Shown: positions 51,827 to 60,996, counted from the stretch's first letter. The stretch is DNA of 64,000 bases from Sphingomonas sp. QA11 (GCF_028473665.1 NZ_CP098774.1:2356001-2420000), one strand, 5' to 3'. Numbers and translations: made by a program. Notes: generated from the letters alone by a model not told the origin.

Positions 51827-52002
51827 CGCCGCGTCCTCCACCCTGCCCGGATTCAGCATAGCGCGTGGCCCCGCGGAACCGATGCTGTGATGACGCCATA
51901 TCGGGGCTTTTTGCCGTCGCCGAAGGCCGCAAAGCGCTCCATGATGCCGCCGACAGCCGCTGACTGGCTGCGGATCGCTGCCGCTTGAGGAAAGGGCGTT
52001 GC

Positions 52003-52314
52003 GTGCCGGGGGAAGAGAGCCATTGCGACGAGGATGTAGCCGGCCCGCGCCGCCGCCTGTCCGGCGAGCGGCCGGGCCTGCTGCTGGTCGGGCCAGCCCT
52101 GTTCGTCCTGTCGGCATCGCCGGTCCAGGCTGCTGGCCCCGGCCAGCATCTCGTCGAACTCTGCACGGCCGAGGGTATCTCCTGGATCGCTCTTCCCGAC
52201 ACCGGCCGGTTTCCGCCGGAAGACCCCGCCAAGGCGAACGGCCACGCCGCCTGCGCCCATGTCCTCCGCCCCCGCGCCGTGCTGCGCCCTCACCGGAACC
52301 GCGCCGAAACTTGA
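52003..52314 (+). CDS. DUF2946-like exported protein, probably degenerate
   Basis: 103 codons from GTG 52003. It has a signal-like stretch (GLLLVGPALFVLSASPVQAAG), LVELCTAEGISWIAL and a terminal HAACAHVLRPRA. That layout matches DUF2946 proteins, where the last motif is normally CxxC-like (CAHCMLRPR); a base loss would explain the His-Val reading here. No clear ribosome site. DUF2946 proteins are often near copper or TonB receptor genes, which are absent. Probably a remnant. Confidence 0.4.
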   Translation: MPGEESHCDEDVAGPRRRLSGERPGLLLVGPALFVLSASPVQAAGPGQHLVELCTAEGISWIALPDTGRFPPEDPAKANGHAACAHVLRPRAVLRPHRNRAET

Positions 52315-52421
52315 TTCATGCCTGCACGCTGGCGAATCGATTCAACATTCGAGAGAAGTGGCGCAGCGTGGAGTCGACTGAACGCTACCGTCCACGCTCT
52401 TTCTCATGGTGATTGAAATCG

Positions 52422-52597
52422 AATTTCCCTGTTCCGTCAGGAAATTTTCCCTGTTCCTGTTTCGAAATTCCCTGTTCTTCGATAACAGGGAATTTCGACA
52501 TAAGTTGTTATTACAGAATGGAAATAATGAGATAGAGCAAACCAGAAAGGCCAAAGAAAAACAAAATTCCCTGTTGATTGACGATAACAGGGAATTT
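52422..52597. repeat. AT-rich palindromic cluster of AATTCCCTGTT motifs
   Basis: Six copies of AATTCCCTGTT or its complement within 180 bp. Two direct copies (about 52422 and 52445) are followed by a perfect inverted repeat with 15-bp arms, TCGAAATTCCCTGTT (52462-52476) and its complement (52484-52498), around a 7-base loop. A second pair with 12-bp arms lies at 52564-52597. Local base composition is far more AT-rich than the flanks. Chance open frames here (both strands) look like those produced by this dispersed repeat in other alphaproteobacterial genomes. Confidence 0.9.
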
Positions 52598-52757
52598 GCC
52601 CTTCGAGCCTTGGTCGCCCAACTTCGGGAAGGGTCATTATGAAGCAATGTCCTGCCCCACGGCGAAAGCCGGGGTAGGCGGCGGGACCGGCCGGCTAGCT
52701 CTCGGTATCGTAAAGGTGCGGAATTGGTGTAGGCCCGTTGAGAACTGAGGAATCTGC
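52598..52757. other. Intergenic region before plsY
   Basis: About 160 bp with no gene or recognised site besides the end of the AT-rich repeat. The plsY promoter should be in this stretch or inside the repeat, since nothing upstream on the plus strand is close. Confidence 0.4.
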
Positions 52758-53420
52758 ATGGCAGCTTGGATCGCCTACAATGTCCTGGCGGGTGTGGTCG
52801 CCTATATATGCGGCTCGATTCCTACAGGCTATTGGCTGGGTAAGCTGCTTCGCGGCATCGATATTCGAGAGCATGGTTCCAGATCGACTGGTGCCACGAA
52901 TGTCTTGCGAACTCTGGGCAAAGCGCCGGCCCTGGCCGCATTGTTGATTGATCTGCTCAAGGGCTTCGCGGCCGTGGCCTTTGCGTACTGGCTCTATTCG
53001 TTACCGGCAGTCATTTTCGTCAGGCCGCCCTCTATCGAGATGAGCATCTGGCTACCTTGGGCGATCATGGTCGTGGCACTGCTGGCCATTCTGGGACACA
53101 GCCGATCAATCTTTATCCGGTTCACTGGCGGAAAATCGGCGGCAACTGGCCTGGGCGTACTGCTGGCGATATCATGGCAAGTCGGGCTTGGCGCGGCGAT
53201 CGTCTTCGCTGCCGTACTCGCAATATCACGCGTCGTCTCGCTGAGCTCGATCTCAGCAGCCTTTGCCGCACTCGTCTTCATGTGGCTGTTTCGTCAGCCG
53301 ACGCCCTTCCTTCTGCTGACGGCGATCGGCGCTGTCTATGTCATCTTCCGTCACCGGGCGAATATCGGTCGGCTTTTGGCGGGCACGGAGGCGCGATTGG
53401 GCAGCCGGGAACCGGCCTGA
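52758..53420 (+). CDS. plsY: Acyl-phosphate:glycerol-3-phosphate acyltransferase PlsY
   Basis: 220-aa membrane enzyme making lysophosphatidate from acyl-phosphate. The three PlsY motifs are present: GSIPTGYWLGK (motif 1), HGSRSTGATNVLRTLGK (motif 2) and ILGHSRSIFIRFTGGKSAATGLGV (motif 3). Five or more membrane helices follow. The motif-2 wording (RSTGATNVLRTLGK) resembles cyanobacterial PlsY more than the usual alphaproteobacterial form, so horizontal origin is possible. The gene stands alone after a repeat-rich stretch; an additional native plsY may exist elsewhere. Confidence 0.9.
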   Translation: MAAWIAYNVLAGVVAYICGSIPTGYWLGKLLRGIDIREHGSRSTGATNVLRTLGKAPALAALLIDLLKGFAAVAFAYWLYSLPAVIFVRPPSIEMSIWLPWAIMVVALLAILGHSRSIFIRFTGGKSAATGLGVLLAISWQVGLGAAIVFAAVLAISRVVSLSSISAAFAALVFMWLFRQPTPFLLLTAIGAVYVIFRHRANIGRLLAGTEARLGSREPA

Positions 53421-53717
53421 AAAGGCGACGCGGTTATCGGCTGCTAGCGCCGATGTCCGAAGCTGCTGCTTTCCAACGACACGGTGGCCCAAGCATTTTC
53501 GCCAAGCGAAATATCCGGAGCACCATACGCCCTCGGTTCCGATCACAATGCCGATCTCGCCATGGATACCCGGCTTCGCGATTCCCGAATCCGCCAGTCC
53601 GCCGCGCGGCGGCAGCGCTTTTCCATGGTATTGTTGTTCAGAATATAGCCCCTGCCACAGCATGAACGAACGGGCGTCCACTGGCGGTCAATCGTGGTTC
53701 ACGACCATCCGCACGCA
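53421..53717. other. Gene-poor stretch between plsY and virB11
   Basis: About 300 bp. A minus-strand frame (53253-53681) reads GKALPPRGGLADSGIAKPG and VVGKQQLRTSALAADNR, but it overlaps plsY and has no ribosome site or recognised domain; it is treated as noncoding. No terminator for the vir operon is obvious. Confidence 0.4.
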
Positions 53718-54716
53718 TTATCGCCGCCGGCGTAGCACCACCTCGGCCACATGCCGGCGCCCACCCGCGCGGGCGAGCTGGACGAACACATCGACCGTGC
53801 TGCGGACATAGTGGAGCACATCGTCCCGGTTCAGCCGCGTGCCGGTCTGCAACACCAGCAACGCGATCTGCTCGACCGCCCGTTCGGCGCTGTCGGCATG
53901 GACGGTGGTCATCGATCCGGGATGGCCGGTATTGACCGCGCGCAGGAACGCATACGCCTCCTCGCCGCGCAGTTCGCCCAGGATGATCCGGTCGGGCCGC
54001 ATGCGCAGCGACGCACCGAGCAGATCGTCAGCGCTCACCCGCGCCTCGCCCAGCGCGCTCCGCGCGGCAAGCAGACCAACGGCATTGTCATGGCGCAGAT
54101 GAAGCTCGGGGGTATCCTCGATCAGGATCAGCCGCTCCTCAGCCGGGATCTCGCGGATCAGCGCGTTGAGGAAGGTGGTCTTGCCCGTTGAGGTACCGCC
54201 GGAGACGAGGATATTCTTGCGCGCCTTGACCGCCATGGCCAGCATGCCGGCGATATCGCCTGCGTCGAGCATCGACGTCAGCGCACGATCCACGTCGGTC
54301 GTGTCTTCTTCGCCGTGCCGCGTTTCAGCAAAGGCCCCGCTCGCGACATAGTCGCTTAGTGCGAGGTCGGGAGAGACATGCTTGCGGATCGCAAGGGCGA
54401 GCGGCCCGCGCGTCGCGGGCGGCCCGACCACCTGCACGCGCGCGCCGTCGGGCAAGGTAGCGGAGAGCAACGGATGCTCGCGACTGATGCCCTGGTGCGA
54501 GAGCGCCGCGATCTGGCGCGCGAGTCGCGAGAGCGTCGCCTCGTCGAGCCCGGGCGTTTCGTGCCGCTCGATCGTGCCACTAGTCGTCTCGACCCAGACC
54601 TCGCCGGGACGATTGACATAGATGTCGGTCACGTCCGTCCGTTCGAGCACGCCCGCGAGCGGCGAGAGATAGCTGCGCAGATAGACCGGGCGGTCGTCCC
54701 GCGCCGCCGCGCTCAC
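53718..54716 (-). CDS. virB11: Type IV secretion ATPase VirB11
   Basis: 332-aa hexameric traffic ATPase at the base of the T4SS channel. The N-terminal domain begins PVYLRSYLSPLAGVLERTDVTDIYVNRPGEVWVE. Walker A SGGTSTGKTTFLNAL is at about residue 175, ASP-box RLILIEDTPEL, Walker-B-like RPDRIILGELRGEEAYAFLRAVNTGHPGSMTTVHADS with the His box. GTG 54716 overlaps the virB10 stop (GTGA). Last gene in the operon. Confidence 0.94.
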   Translation of the reverse strand: MSAAARDDRPVYLRSYLSPLAGVLERTDVTDIYVNRPGEVWVETTSGTIERHETPGLDEATLSRLARQIAALSHQGISREHPLLSATLPDGARVQVVGPPATRGPLALAIRKHVSPDLALSDYVASGAFAETRHGEEDTTDVDRALTSMLDAGDIAGMLAMAVKARKNILVSGGTSTGKTTFLNALIREIPAEERLILIEDTPELHLRHDNAVGLLAARSALGEARVSADDLLGASLRMRPDRIILGELRGEEAYAFLRAVNTGHPGSMTTVHADSAERAVEQIALLVLQTGTRLNRDDVLHYVRSTVDVFVQLARAGGRRHVAEVVLRRRR

Positions 54717-55822
54717 CGTTTGGTCTCGACGCTGGTGAAATCCAGGTCGCGCGCCACGAACACGCTGATCGCGGTGCCCTGCTTCACTTTCAGGGTCGGC
54801 TGGATCTGCTGGGCCTGGGTCAATCCCCCGGTCGCGTTCTGCAAGGTGTTCGGCAGCGCGACGATCACCGGCGAGTTCGAATTGCCGATGCGCGAAGCGA
54901 GATTGACCCCGACATCGAGCGCCGATTGCAGGATCGCCGAGCTGAAACGCTCGAAGAAATGGGTATTGACCTTGCCCTTGATCCCGACGCGTCCGAGCGG
55001 GTCGGCGGCGGGCGATCCCAGCGCGATGGTCACGCCGTCCGGGCGGACGAGGCGGGTCCACATCACTGTCGCGCGATTCTGGCCGGGCTGGAGATCGGCG
55101 CGATACTCGCCGATCAGCCGGCTGCCGCGCTGGATCAATACCCTGCTGCCATCAAAGCCGCGCACGTCGCGCTGGATAAGCGCCCGGGCGAGACCGGGCC
55201 TGGTCGAATCAAGCGCCGTCTCCAGCACGGCGGGGATCAGCGTGCCCTGCGGCACGGTGGTCGGGCGATGCCGCATCACGCTCGCACGGGCACGCGTGGC
55301 AAGTGCGGTGCCGCCGCCGTCTCCGGCAGCAGCCGGCGCGCCATCGCCGGCAGCGACAGCCCCGGCATCGCCGGTCGTCGTATCAAGGACCAGCGCCGGA
55401 TCTGCGGTGGCACGCGCCCGTGCCGGTGGCTCCATATTGACCGGTGGCTGCGCCATGGGTTGCGGCACGTAGACGATCTGCGGCGGCTGCATGCGCGGCG
55501 GTGGTGGAGGCGGCGGCGGGGGCGGTGCCGGCGTCTCGACCACAACCGGTGCGGGCGGCGCGAGTGGTATGTAGAGCGGCGCTGGCTGCGGGGCGGCGCC
55601 GCCGAGATTGTCGTCGAAGCGCGGCTTGATGATCGGCGCCGTCAGCGACCGCCGCCGCATGTCGAGAGCGCTGAACAGGATAACCGCGACAAGGCCGAGA
55701 CCGATCGCGAATATCCACCAGGGCATGCCCGACGATGGCAGCGCGACCACCGGTCGGACGCTGGATTCCCCATCGGGGCCGATCCGGGGATCGCCGCCAT
55801 TGGCGGAGGGCGAGATTCCCAT
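54713..55822 (-). CDS. virB10: Type IV secretion protein VirB10
   Basis: 369-aa inner/outer-membrane bridging protein. N-terminal cytoplasmic tail, one membrane helix (WWIFAIGLGLVAVILFSAL, residues ~35-53), a proline-rich spacer (runs of up to ten Pro at ~95-110), then the TrbI-like beta-barrel: TLIPAVLETALDSTRPGLARALIQRDVRGFDGSRVLIQRGSRLIGEYRADLQPGQNRATVMWTRLVRPDG in parts, and the antenna region. The last helix leads to ISVFVARDLDFTSVETKR. Overlaps virB9 by one base and virB11 by four. Confidence 0.94.
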   Translation of the reverse strand: MGISPSANGGDPRIGPDGESSVRPVVALPSSGMPWWIFAIGLGLVAVILFSALDMRRRSLTAPIIKPRFDDNLGGAAPQPAPLYIPLAPPAPVVVETPAPPPPPPPPPPRMQPPQIVYVPQPMAQPPVNMEPPARARATADPALVLDTTTGDAGAVAAGDGAPAAAGDGGGTALATRARASVMRHRPTTVPQGTLIPAVLETALDSTRPGLARALIQRDVRGFDGSRVLIQRGSRLIGEYRADLQPGQNRATVMWTRLVRPDGVTIALGSPAADPLGRVGIKGKVNTHFFERFSSAILQSALDVGVNLASRIGNSNSPVIVALPNTLQNATGGLTQAQQIQPTLKVKQGTAISVFVARDLDFTSVETKR

Positions 55823-56517
55823 CAGCGCTTCGCCCTTGGGATCACGCGCACCGCGCTCGCCAGATCCTTGTCGAGACGGAACAACAGCTTCGGCTTGATG
55901 CTGTCGATCACATACTGGCCGTCGCGCATCGCGCCGTCGACCAGCATCTCCCGCCCCTTCTCGTCGATCGCGAAGATCGCCGGCAGCGGCCTGTCCGGCG
56001 GCCAGACGATATAGGTCTTCTCGCCATCGTCGTCGATTTCGGTCGGACGGATCGCGCGCGACCCGCCAAGCTTGTAGCGGCCAGGCTGCTTAGCCGGCAC
56101 CGCCGTCGCGATACTCGCCACGGCGGGCGCTGGATAGGTAAAGCGTACCGTATAAGCCATGTCCGGCAACGGTCCGTACAAGGGCAGCAGATCGAACACA
56201 TAGGTGCGGGCGTCGGTCACCACGGTCAGGTTGGTGGTGACGCCTGATTGCACCGCCTTGATGAACAGGTGATCGCCGCGCTTGTTGGGCGTGACCTGCC
56301 ACGCGCCGCTGTCGCCGATCGCGACATTCTCGACCCGCTCGTCCGGCGCGAATTCCACACTGAGCTGATAGCCCGTCGCGACCTGCAATTGCACGACCTG
56401 ATTGGTGTCGTAGAGCACCGACTGGACTCGCGGATCGCCCGGCCCCGGTGTAGGCCGTATCTGGGCCGTGGCCGCCACCGGCAGGAGCAGGGCAAGCAGG
56501 AACGCCACAAACCTCAA
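55822..56517 (-). CDS. virB9: Type IV secretion protein VirB9
   Basis: 231-aa outer-membrane-complex protein with signal peptide MRFVAFLLALLLPVAATA-QI (start TTG 56517, overlapping the virB8 stop). The N-domain runs SVLYDTNQVVQLQVATGYQLSVEFAPDERVENVAIGDSGAWQVTP and KRGDHLFIKAVQSGVTTNLTVVTDARTYVFDL; the C-domain has PTEIDDDGEKTYIVWPP and MRDGQYVIDSIKPKLLFRLDKDLASA. No VirB7-like lipoprotein ORF is seen between B9 and B8. Confidence 0.93.
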   Translation of the reverse strand: MRFVAFLLALLLPVAATAQIRPTPGPGDPRVQSVLYDTNQVVQLQVATGYQLSVEFAPDERVENVAIGDSGAWQVTPNKRGDHLFIKAVQSGVTTNLTVVTDARTYVFDLLPLYGPLPDMAYTVRFTYPAPAVASIATAVPAKQPGRYKLGGSRAIRPTEIDDDGEKTYIVWPPDRPLPAIFAIDEKGREMLVDGAMRDGQYVIDSIKPKLLFRLDKDLASAVRVIPRAKR

Positions 56518-57362
56518 AGCTCGACCTCCGGCCGCGCTGGACGGTTCGGCGCGCGCTGGGGAACCGGAAAGGCGGGCGGAGCCGCCGCCGGGACACCGTT
56601 CTGCACCGGCGCCTGCGTGGTGGTCGTCGTCGTTGTCGTCGTGGACGAATCGGTCGCTGCGGCCGGCGCCGGCTCCGGCGGCGACACATCCTCGGCATCG
56701 CGGCGATAGCCGGTGACCTGGAAGCCAAGCGGGTTCACGAAACGATCCTCGCGCGTCATCGGCTCGCCCGAGAAGCGGTAACGGACCACCGCTACCCATG
56801 ACTGGACCGGCTGGGGATGGCCGCCGGCATCCTGGCGCTGCGTGTCGAACCGGACGAGGGTCGAATTGCCGCCCAGCGGCGACACGCTCTTCACCCGGGT
56901 GCTCACGACGGTCGTCCGCGGATAACGGGCGAGCGGGCTGGCCGGGTTGGACACCTGGACGCTCGATACATAGTCGGCCTTGGCGGGATCGGCCGACCAC
57001 AGGGTGGTCTTGCGGTAATTGGCCTGAAGCTCCGCGATGTCGAAGCTTTCGCGCGCAATGACATATTGCACCAGGAAGGACTGGGTCAGCGCCTTGTCCG
57101 GCGTGATCCGATTGGCATCGAGCGGTTTCAGTGCTTCGACGAAGCCGGTGTGGCGATCGACCAGCAACGTATAGGGCTCGACCGTCTTGAGCGGCATCAG
57201 CACGATCAGCGCGATCGCCTCGCACACCGCGATCGTGCCGACGGCAGCGGCGACGATCCACGCGGTACGACGCGAGGCACGCAGCAGATCCTGCCGGTCG
57301 CTCGCCCAGCTTTCCGCCTCACGATAATAGGCGTCGAGCGATTCTCGTGAAGTCTTCTTCAT
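56514..57362 (-). CDS. virB8: Type IV secretion protein VirB8
   Basis: 282-aa inner-membrane assembly factor. One helix near the N-terminus (TAWIVAAAVGTIAVCEAIALIVLM) then the VirB8 periplasmic fold: KTVEPYTLLVDRHTGFVEALKPL, TQSFLVQYVIARESFDIAELQANYRKTTLWSADP and SWVAVVRYRFSGEPMTREDRFVNPLGFQVTGYRRDAE. An unusual C-terminal tail follows: nine or more threonines (from trinucleotide repeats) then Pro-rich sequence. The tail is not part of the family fold. The start overlaps virB6 end by four bases. Confidence 0.92.
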   Translation of the reverse strand: MKKTSRESLDAYYREAESWASDRQDLLRASRRTAWIVAAAVGTIAVCEAIALIVLMPLKTVEPYTLLVDRHTGFVEALKPLDANRITPDKALTQSFLVQYVIARESFDIAELQANYRKTTLWSADPAKADYVSSVQVSNPASPLARYPRTTVVSTRVKSVSPLGGNSTLVRFDTQRQDAGGHPQPVQSWVAVVRYRFSGEPMTREDRFVNPLGFQVTGYRRDAEDVSPPEPAPAAATDSSTTTTTTTTTQAPVQNGVPAAAPPAFPVPQRAPNRPARPEVEL

Positions 57363-58624
57363 GCGTTCCTGTCCCGCCGGGACGCGCCGGCCGATACGCG
57401 TCCGCGCGTGCGGCGCCGATAGCTTTGGCCCAGCGGCACCGGTGCCGCCACCGGAATATCACGCGACACGGCCTGGGTCGTCCCCTGATGAGAAAGCTGC
57501 GCGGGCGGCGGCGGCGCCACGCCGGCCTCGCGCCGCTGGCTGGCGGCGACCGCATCGGCCACCGAATGTGCGCGGGTGCGCGGGTCGGCGATCTCGTGCT
57601 GCTGGGTGCCGGCATGCGCAGGCCGTGGAGCCTGATCGCGCACTATCTCGGCCCGGCGCGACACCGTGCCGCGCCACGCCACGGGCATGCGGAACCCCTG
57701 CGCAACGCGCGCGGTTGCGATCAGCGCCGCGAGCAGGGTCAGCGCGAACACCAGGGTCAGCGCGAGCAGTTCGGTCGGCACCGATGGCGTCGGGATGTTC
57801 TGGCGGCGCAGTTCCAGGATCTGGAGGAGCCATGGCTCCATCAGCGCCAGTTCGACGCCCAGCACGATCGCCGTCGACAATGCGCCCAGCGCCGCCCCGG
57901 CGATTCCGCGCACCCAGCCCTCGAACAGGCCCCGTGTCGCATCGAACAGCAGGAACAAAGCAAACAGTGGCCCGAGCGCGAGCAGCAGCCCGGCGACCAC
58001 CCGCACCGACGCGAACGACGCGATCGCGCCGGTCAGGTACAGGGTCCGAGCCTGGCTGAGCATGGTCGCGTCGCGGGTCGGGTCCCAGCGCGGCTTTTGC
58101 TGCAATTGCTGCAGCCGCTGATATTGCTGCTGCTGTTGCTGCGGCGTCAGCGGCTGGGTCGGCCCGACGATCTCCTCGGCGTCGGCCGGCTTGCCGGTGC
58201 CGATCCGCTGAAGCTCCGACAGGCCATTGTCGATCCCCTGGAGTCGCCCGACCAGACCGCCGCCCGAGCCGGGCAGCCCGGCTGAACCGCCAATGCTCGC
58301 CGCCAGTTCGGCCGGCCCGTGCATCGCGACATTATAGGCAAGCGTGCGGAAAGCGGGCCAGCTCGTCGCCAGCGCCAGCACCACGCCGATCTTGACCAGC
58401 GCCAGCACGCCGTCGCGCGCACCGGGCACCTGCCCCAGGATCATGCGATAGCCGAACAGCGCGACGAAGATGGTCAGCAGCGCGGTCAGCAGCACCGCGA
58501 CGGTAGAGCCCGGCGCGGTCAGCGCCTGATAGCCATTCTCCCCGATCGCCTGGGCCTGGCAATCGACATAGTTCAGCACGCCGGCAAGGAAGGCGCCGCC
58601 GGGAGAGATCGACGGGCATGCCAT
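57359..58624 (-). CDS. virB6: Type IV secretion protein VirB6/TrbL
   Basis: 421-aa polytopic inner-membrane protein. It starts MACPSISPGGAFLAGVLNYVDCQAQAIGENGYQAL and has hydrophobic helices VAVLLTALLTIFVALFGYRMIL, VLALVKIGVVLALATSWPAF, the VRVVAGLLLALGPLFALFLLFDATRGLFEGWVRGIAGAALGALSTAIVLGVEL core and LLALTLVFALTLLAALIATARV. The C-terminal tail is charged and Gln/Ala rich. The helical core (GPLFALFLLFDATRGLFEGWV) is the VirB6 family mark. Confidence 0.92.
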   Translation of the reverse strand: MACPSISPGGAFLAGVLNYVDCQAQAIGENGYQALTAPGSTVAVLLTALLTIFVALFGYRMILGQVPGARDGVLALVKIGVVLALATSWPAFRTLAYNVAMHGPAELAASIGGSAGLPGSGGGLVGRLQGIDNGLSELQRIGTGKPADAEEIVGPTQPLTPQQQQQQYQRLQQLQQKPRWDPTRDATMLSQARTLYLTGAIASFASVRVVAGLLLALGPLFALFLLFDATRGLFEGWVRGIAGAALGALSTAIVLGVELALMEPWLLQILELRRQNIPTPSVPTELLALTLVFALTLLAALIATARVAQGFRMPVAWRGTVSRRAEIVRDQAPRPAHAGTQQHEIADPRTRAHSVADAVAASQRREAGVAPPPPAQLSHQGTTQAVSRDIPVAAPVPLGQSYRRRTRGRVSAGASRRDRNA

Positions 58625-60996
58625 CAGACACGCTCCAGCAGGCGCGGGATCCAGCTCTGCGGATCGTCCCCGCTCTCGGCGCGGATTTCATCGAGCAGCC
58701 GTACGGTACGCTCGCGGCCCGACAGGATCGTCAGGATATCGCGCTCGCCGGACAGGTTGAGCCGCGCCACGACACTATCGGTGCCATGCTTGATCAGGAA
58801 ACAGTGCGCGTCGTCGGGCAAAGTCCGCACGATCTCATACTCGTGCGGCGTCAGGCCGAAGCCGTCGACATAGTCGGCCGCCCGCGCCTTCGGATTGGTC
58901 ATGAAGATCTGGGTCGCGGCCTGCTCGATGATCGCGCTGGCGATCTTGCTTTCCAGCGCGTCCTGCGCGCTCTGGGTCGCGAAGCCGACGATGCCGTTCC
59001 GTTTCCGGATCGTCTTCTCCCAATCCTTGATGCGGCGGACGAAAACCTCGTCGTCGAGCGCTTTCCATCCCTCGTCGACCACGATGATCGCCGCCGTCCC
59101 GTCGAGCCGTTCCTCGACGCGATGGAACAGGTACATCATCGCCGGGGTGCGCACCGCCGGATCGTCGAGAATCGCGGTCATGTCGAACCCGACTGCCTCG
59201 GCGGAGAGATCGGTCAGATCCTCGTCATTGTCGAACAGCCAGGCCCGCTCACCCTCGCCCCACCATGGCCGCAGCCGCGCCCACAGGTCGGCCGAATGCG
59301 GGCGGTGCCCCCCGCGAAACAGCTCGGCGAAATGGCGCAGCCGGCGATGCTCGCGCGGCTGGGCGAAGTTCGCGTCGACAGCATCCCTGATCTTCGCCAT
59401 GTCGTCGATGTCGGCGCCGCCGGCGAGCTGCGCGACCCAGTCGATCAGAAACTGGCGGTTGCCTGGATTGTCCTCGATCTGAAGCGGATTGAGGCCGGAC
59501 GCCTCGCCCGGTCGCAACAGATCATACCGTCCGCCGATCGCGCGGATGAACAGTTCCGCGCCGCGATCCTTGTCGAAGAAGATCACTCGCGGGTGGAACT
59601 TCCGCGCCTGGGCAAGCAGGAAGTTGAGCACGACCGTCTTGCCCGAGCCCGACGGCCCGATCACGGTAAAATTGCCCAGATCGCCCTGGTGAAAGTTGAA
59701 ATAATAGGGTCCGGCCGCCGTCGTCTCGAGCAGCGTCACCGCATCGCCCCAGTGATTGCCCTCCGCACGCCCGAGCGGGAAATTATGGCTGCTGGCGAAT
59801 CCCGCGAAATTGCCGGTCGAGATCAGCCCGCGCCGCGCGATATATTTGAAGTTGCCCGGAAACTGGGCCCAGAAGGCCGGCTCCAGCGCAATTTCCTCGC
59901 GCACGGCGATGATGCCGAGATCCGCCAGCGATGCCTGTACCTCGGCCACGCCGGCATCGACCGCCGCGGGCGTGTCGCCGCGCACCGCGATCGTCATGTG
60001 ATGTTCGCCGAACCCGGCACGGCCGGCGGCGACCTCATCCTTCGCGCTCGACAGTTCGCCACGCAGGCTCACCGCCTCGTCCTCGGCGGAACGCATGCGC
60101 CGGAGCGCAAGGTTCATCTTGCCAAGCGCCGCCTGCCGGTCGACGAAACCGAACGACTGCGACACGGTCAGTTCGAAGGGCAACCGCAGCAATTCGTCGA
60201 GCATGCCCGGCGCGGTCTGCGCCGGATAATCCTTGATCGAGACCAGCCCGACAAAGCCGCGCGCGGTGTTGCCCGCCGGACCAAGCTCAACCGTCTCCTC
60301 GCCGAAACTGACTCGGCGATAGGGGATATAGCTGCCGGCATCCTGCATCGGCATCAGCACCGGCCGCATCTCGCCATTGTAGAGCGCTGACAGGAATTCG
60401 AGCGGCTCCGAACACATGCCCTGCCTGGTCTCATAGGCACCAAGCAGTCGCGGCGCGTAGCTGCCGAGCTGCGCCAGCAACGCATCGCGCGCACCGTCGA
60501 GCTGGCGCAGCTCATTGGCCGACGCCGCCTCCGACGTGGTGGTCGCGCGTCCGAATACGCCGCGCACCCGATCGGCAATGCCCACACGCCCCTGCAACGG
60601 CCGCCGGATCAGCGTCACGAACAGGTCGTTGACGTAAAGCTGCTTGCTCGCCAGCCGTGCCCGCCACGCGGCATCGAGCTGCCCGGAGAATTCATCCGGG
60701 AATTTTGCCGGCAGCTCCACCTCCGCCTGGCGACGGATGACATGGTGATACAGCGCGAAGCGCGACGATCCGATCGCCTGCAGCATCGCGTCCCGGAGCA
60801 CCTTGCGATAGTTGATCTCGTCGGTGTCGGCCGTCTCGAACAGCAGGCCGCGCAGATGGATGAACTGCATGAGCAGTCCGTCGCGCGTCTCGATCGTATG
60901 ATCGTCGACGTGCCGCGCGTATGGAAGATGGGATCCCGCGAATTTTTCGCGGGCGACCGCCCGCCGGTCGGATGTCAGGGGCGGTAGGAGTTGCAT
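58624..60996 (-). CDS. virB4: Type IV secretion ATPase VirB4
   Basis: 790-aa T4SS ATPase. N-terminal VirB4 region (AGSHLPYARHVDDHTIETRDGLLMQFIHLRGLLFETADTDEINYRKVLRDAML), Walker A IGPSGSGKTVVLNFLL near residue 445, then RVIFFDKDRGAELFIRAIGGRY, and the Walker B block TAAIIVVDEGWKALDDEVFVRRIKDWEKTIRKRNGIVGFATQSAQD. It powers pilus assembly and substrate transfer. Start overlaps virB3 by 22 bases. Confidence 0.95.
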   Translation of the reverse strand: MQLLPPLTSDRRAVAREKFAGSHLPYARHVDDHTIETRDGLLMQFIHLRGLLFETADTDEINYRKVLRDAMLQAIGSSRFALYHHVIRRQAEVELPAKFPDEFSGQLDAAWRARLASKQLYVNDLFVTLIRRPLQGRVGIADRVRGVFGRATTTSEAASANELRQLDGARDALLAQLGSYAPRLLGAYETRQGMCSEPLEFLSALYNGEMRPVLMPMQDAGSYIPYRRVSFGEETVELGPAGNTARGFVGLVSIKDYPAQTAPGMLDELLRLPFELTVSQSFGFVDRQAALGKMNLALRRMRSAEDEAVSLRGELSSAKDEVAAGRAGFGEHHMTIAVRGDTPAAVDAGVAEVQASLADLGIIAVREEIALEPAFWAQFPGNFKYIARRGLISTGNFAGFASSHNFPLGRAEGNHWGDAVTLLETTAAGPYYFNFHQGDLGNFTVIGPSGSGKTVVLNFLLAQARKFHPRVIFFDKDRGAELFIRAIGGRYDLLRPGEASGLNPLQIEDNPGNRQFLIDWVAQLAGGADIDDMAKIRDAVDANFAQPREHRRLRHFAELFRGGHRPHSADLWARLRPWWGEGERAWLFDNDEDLTDLSAEAVGFDMTAILDDPAVRTPAMMYLFHRVEERLDGTAAIIVVDEGWKALDDEVFVRRIKDWEKTIRKRNGIVGFATQSAQDALESKIASAIIEQAATQIFMTNPKARAADYVDGFGLTPHEYEIVRTLPDDAHCFLIKHGTDSVVARLNLSGERDILTILSGRERTVRLLDEIRAESGDDPQSWIPRLLERV

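Noticed and set aside
53253..53681. 142-codon minus-strand frame downstream of plsY
   Set aside because: Overlaps plsY, lacks a ribosome site and shows no recognisable domain.
58618..60390. 590-codon frame antisense to virB4
   Set aside because: Same artefact; VirB4 Walker motifs on the minus strand are decisive.
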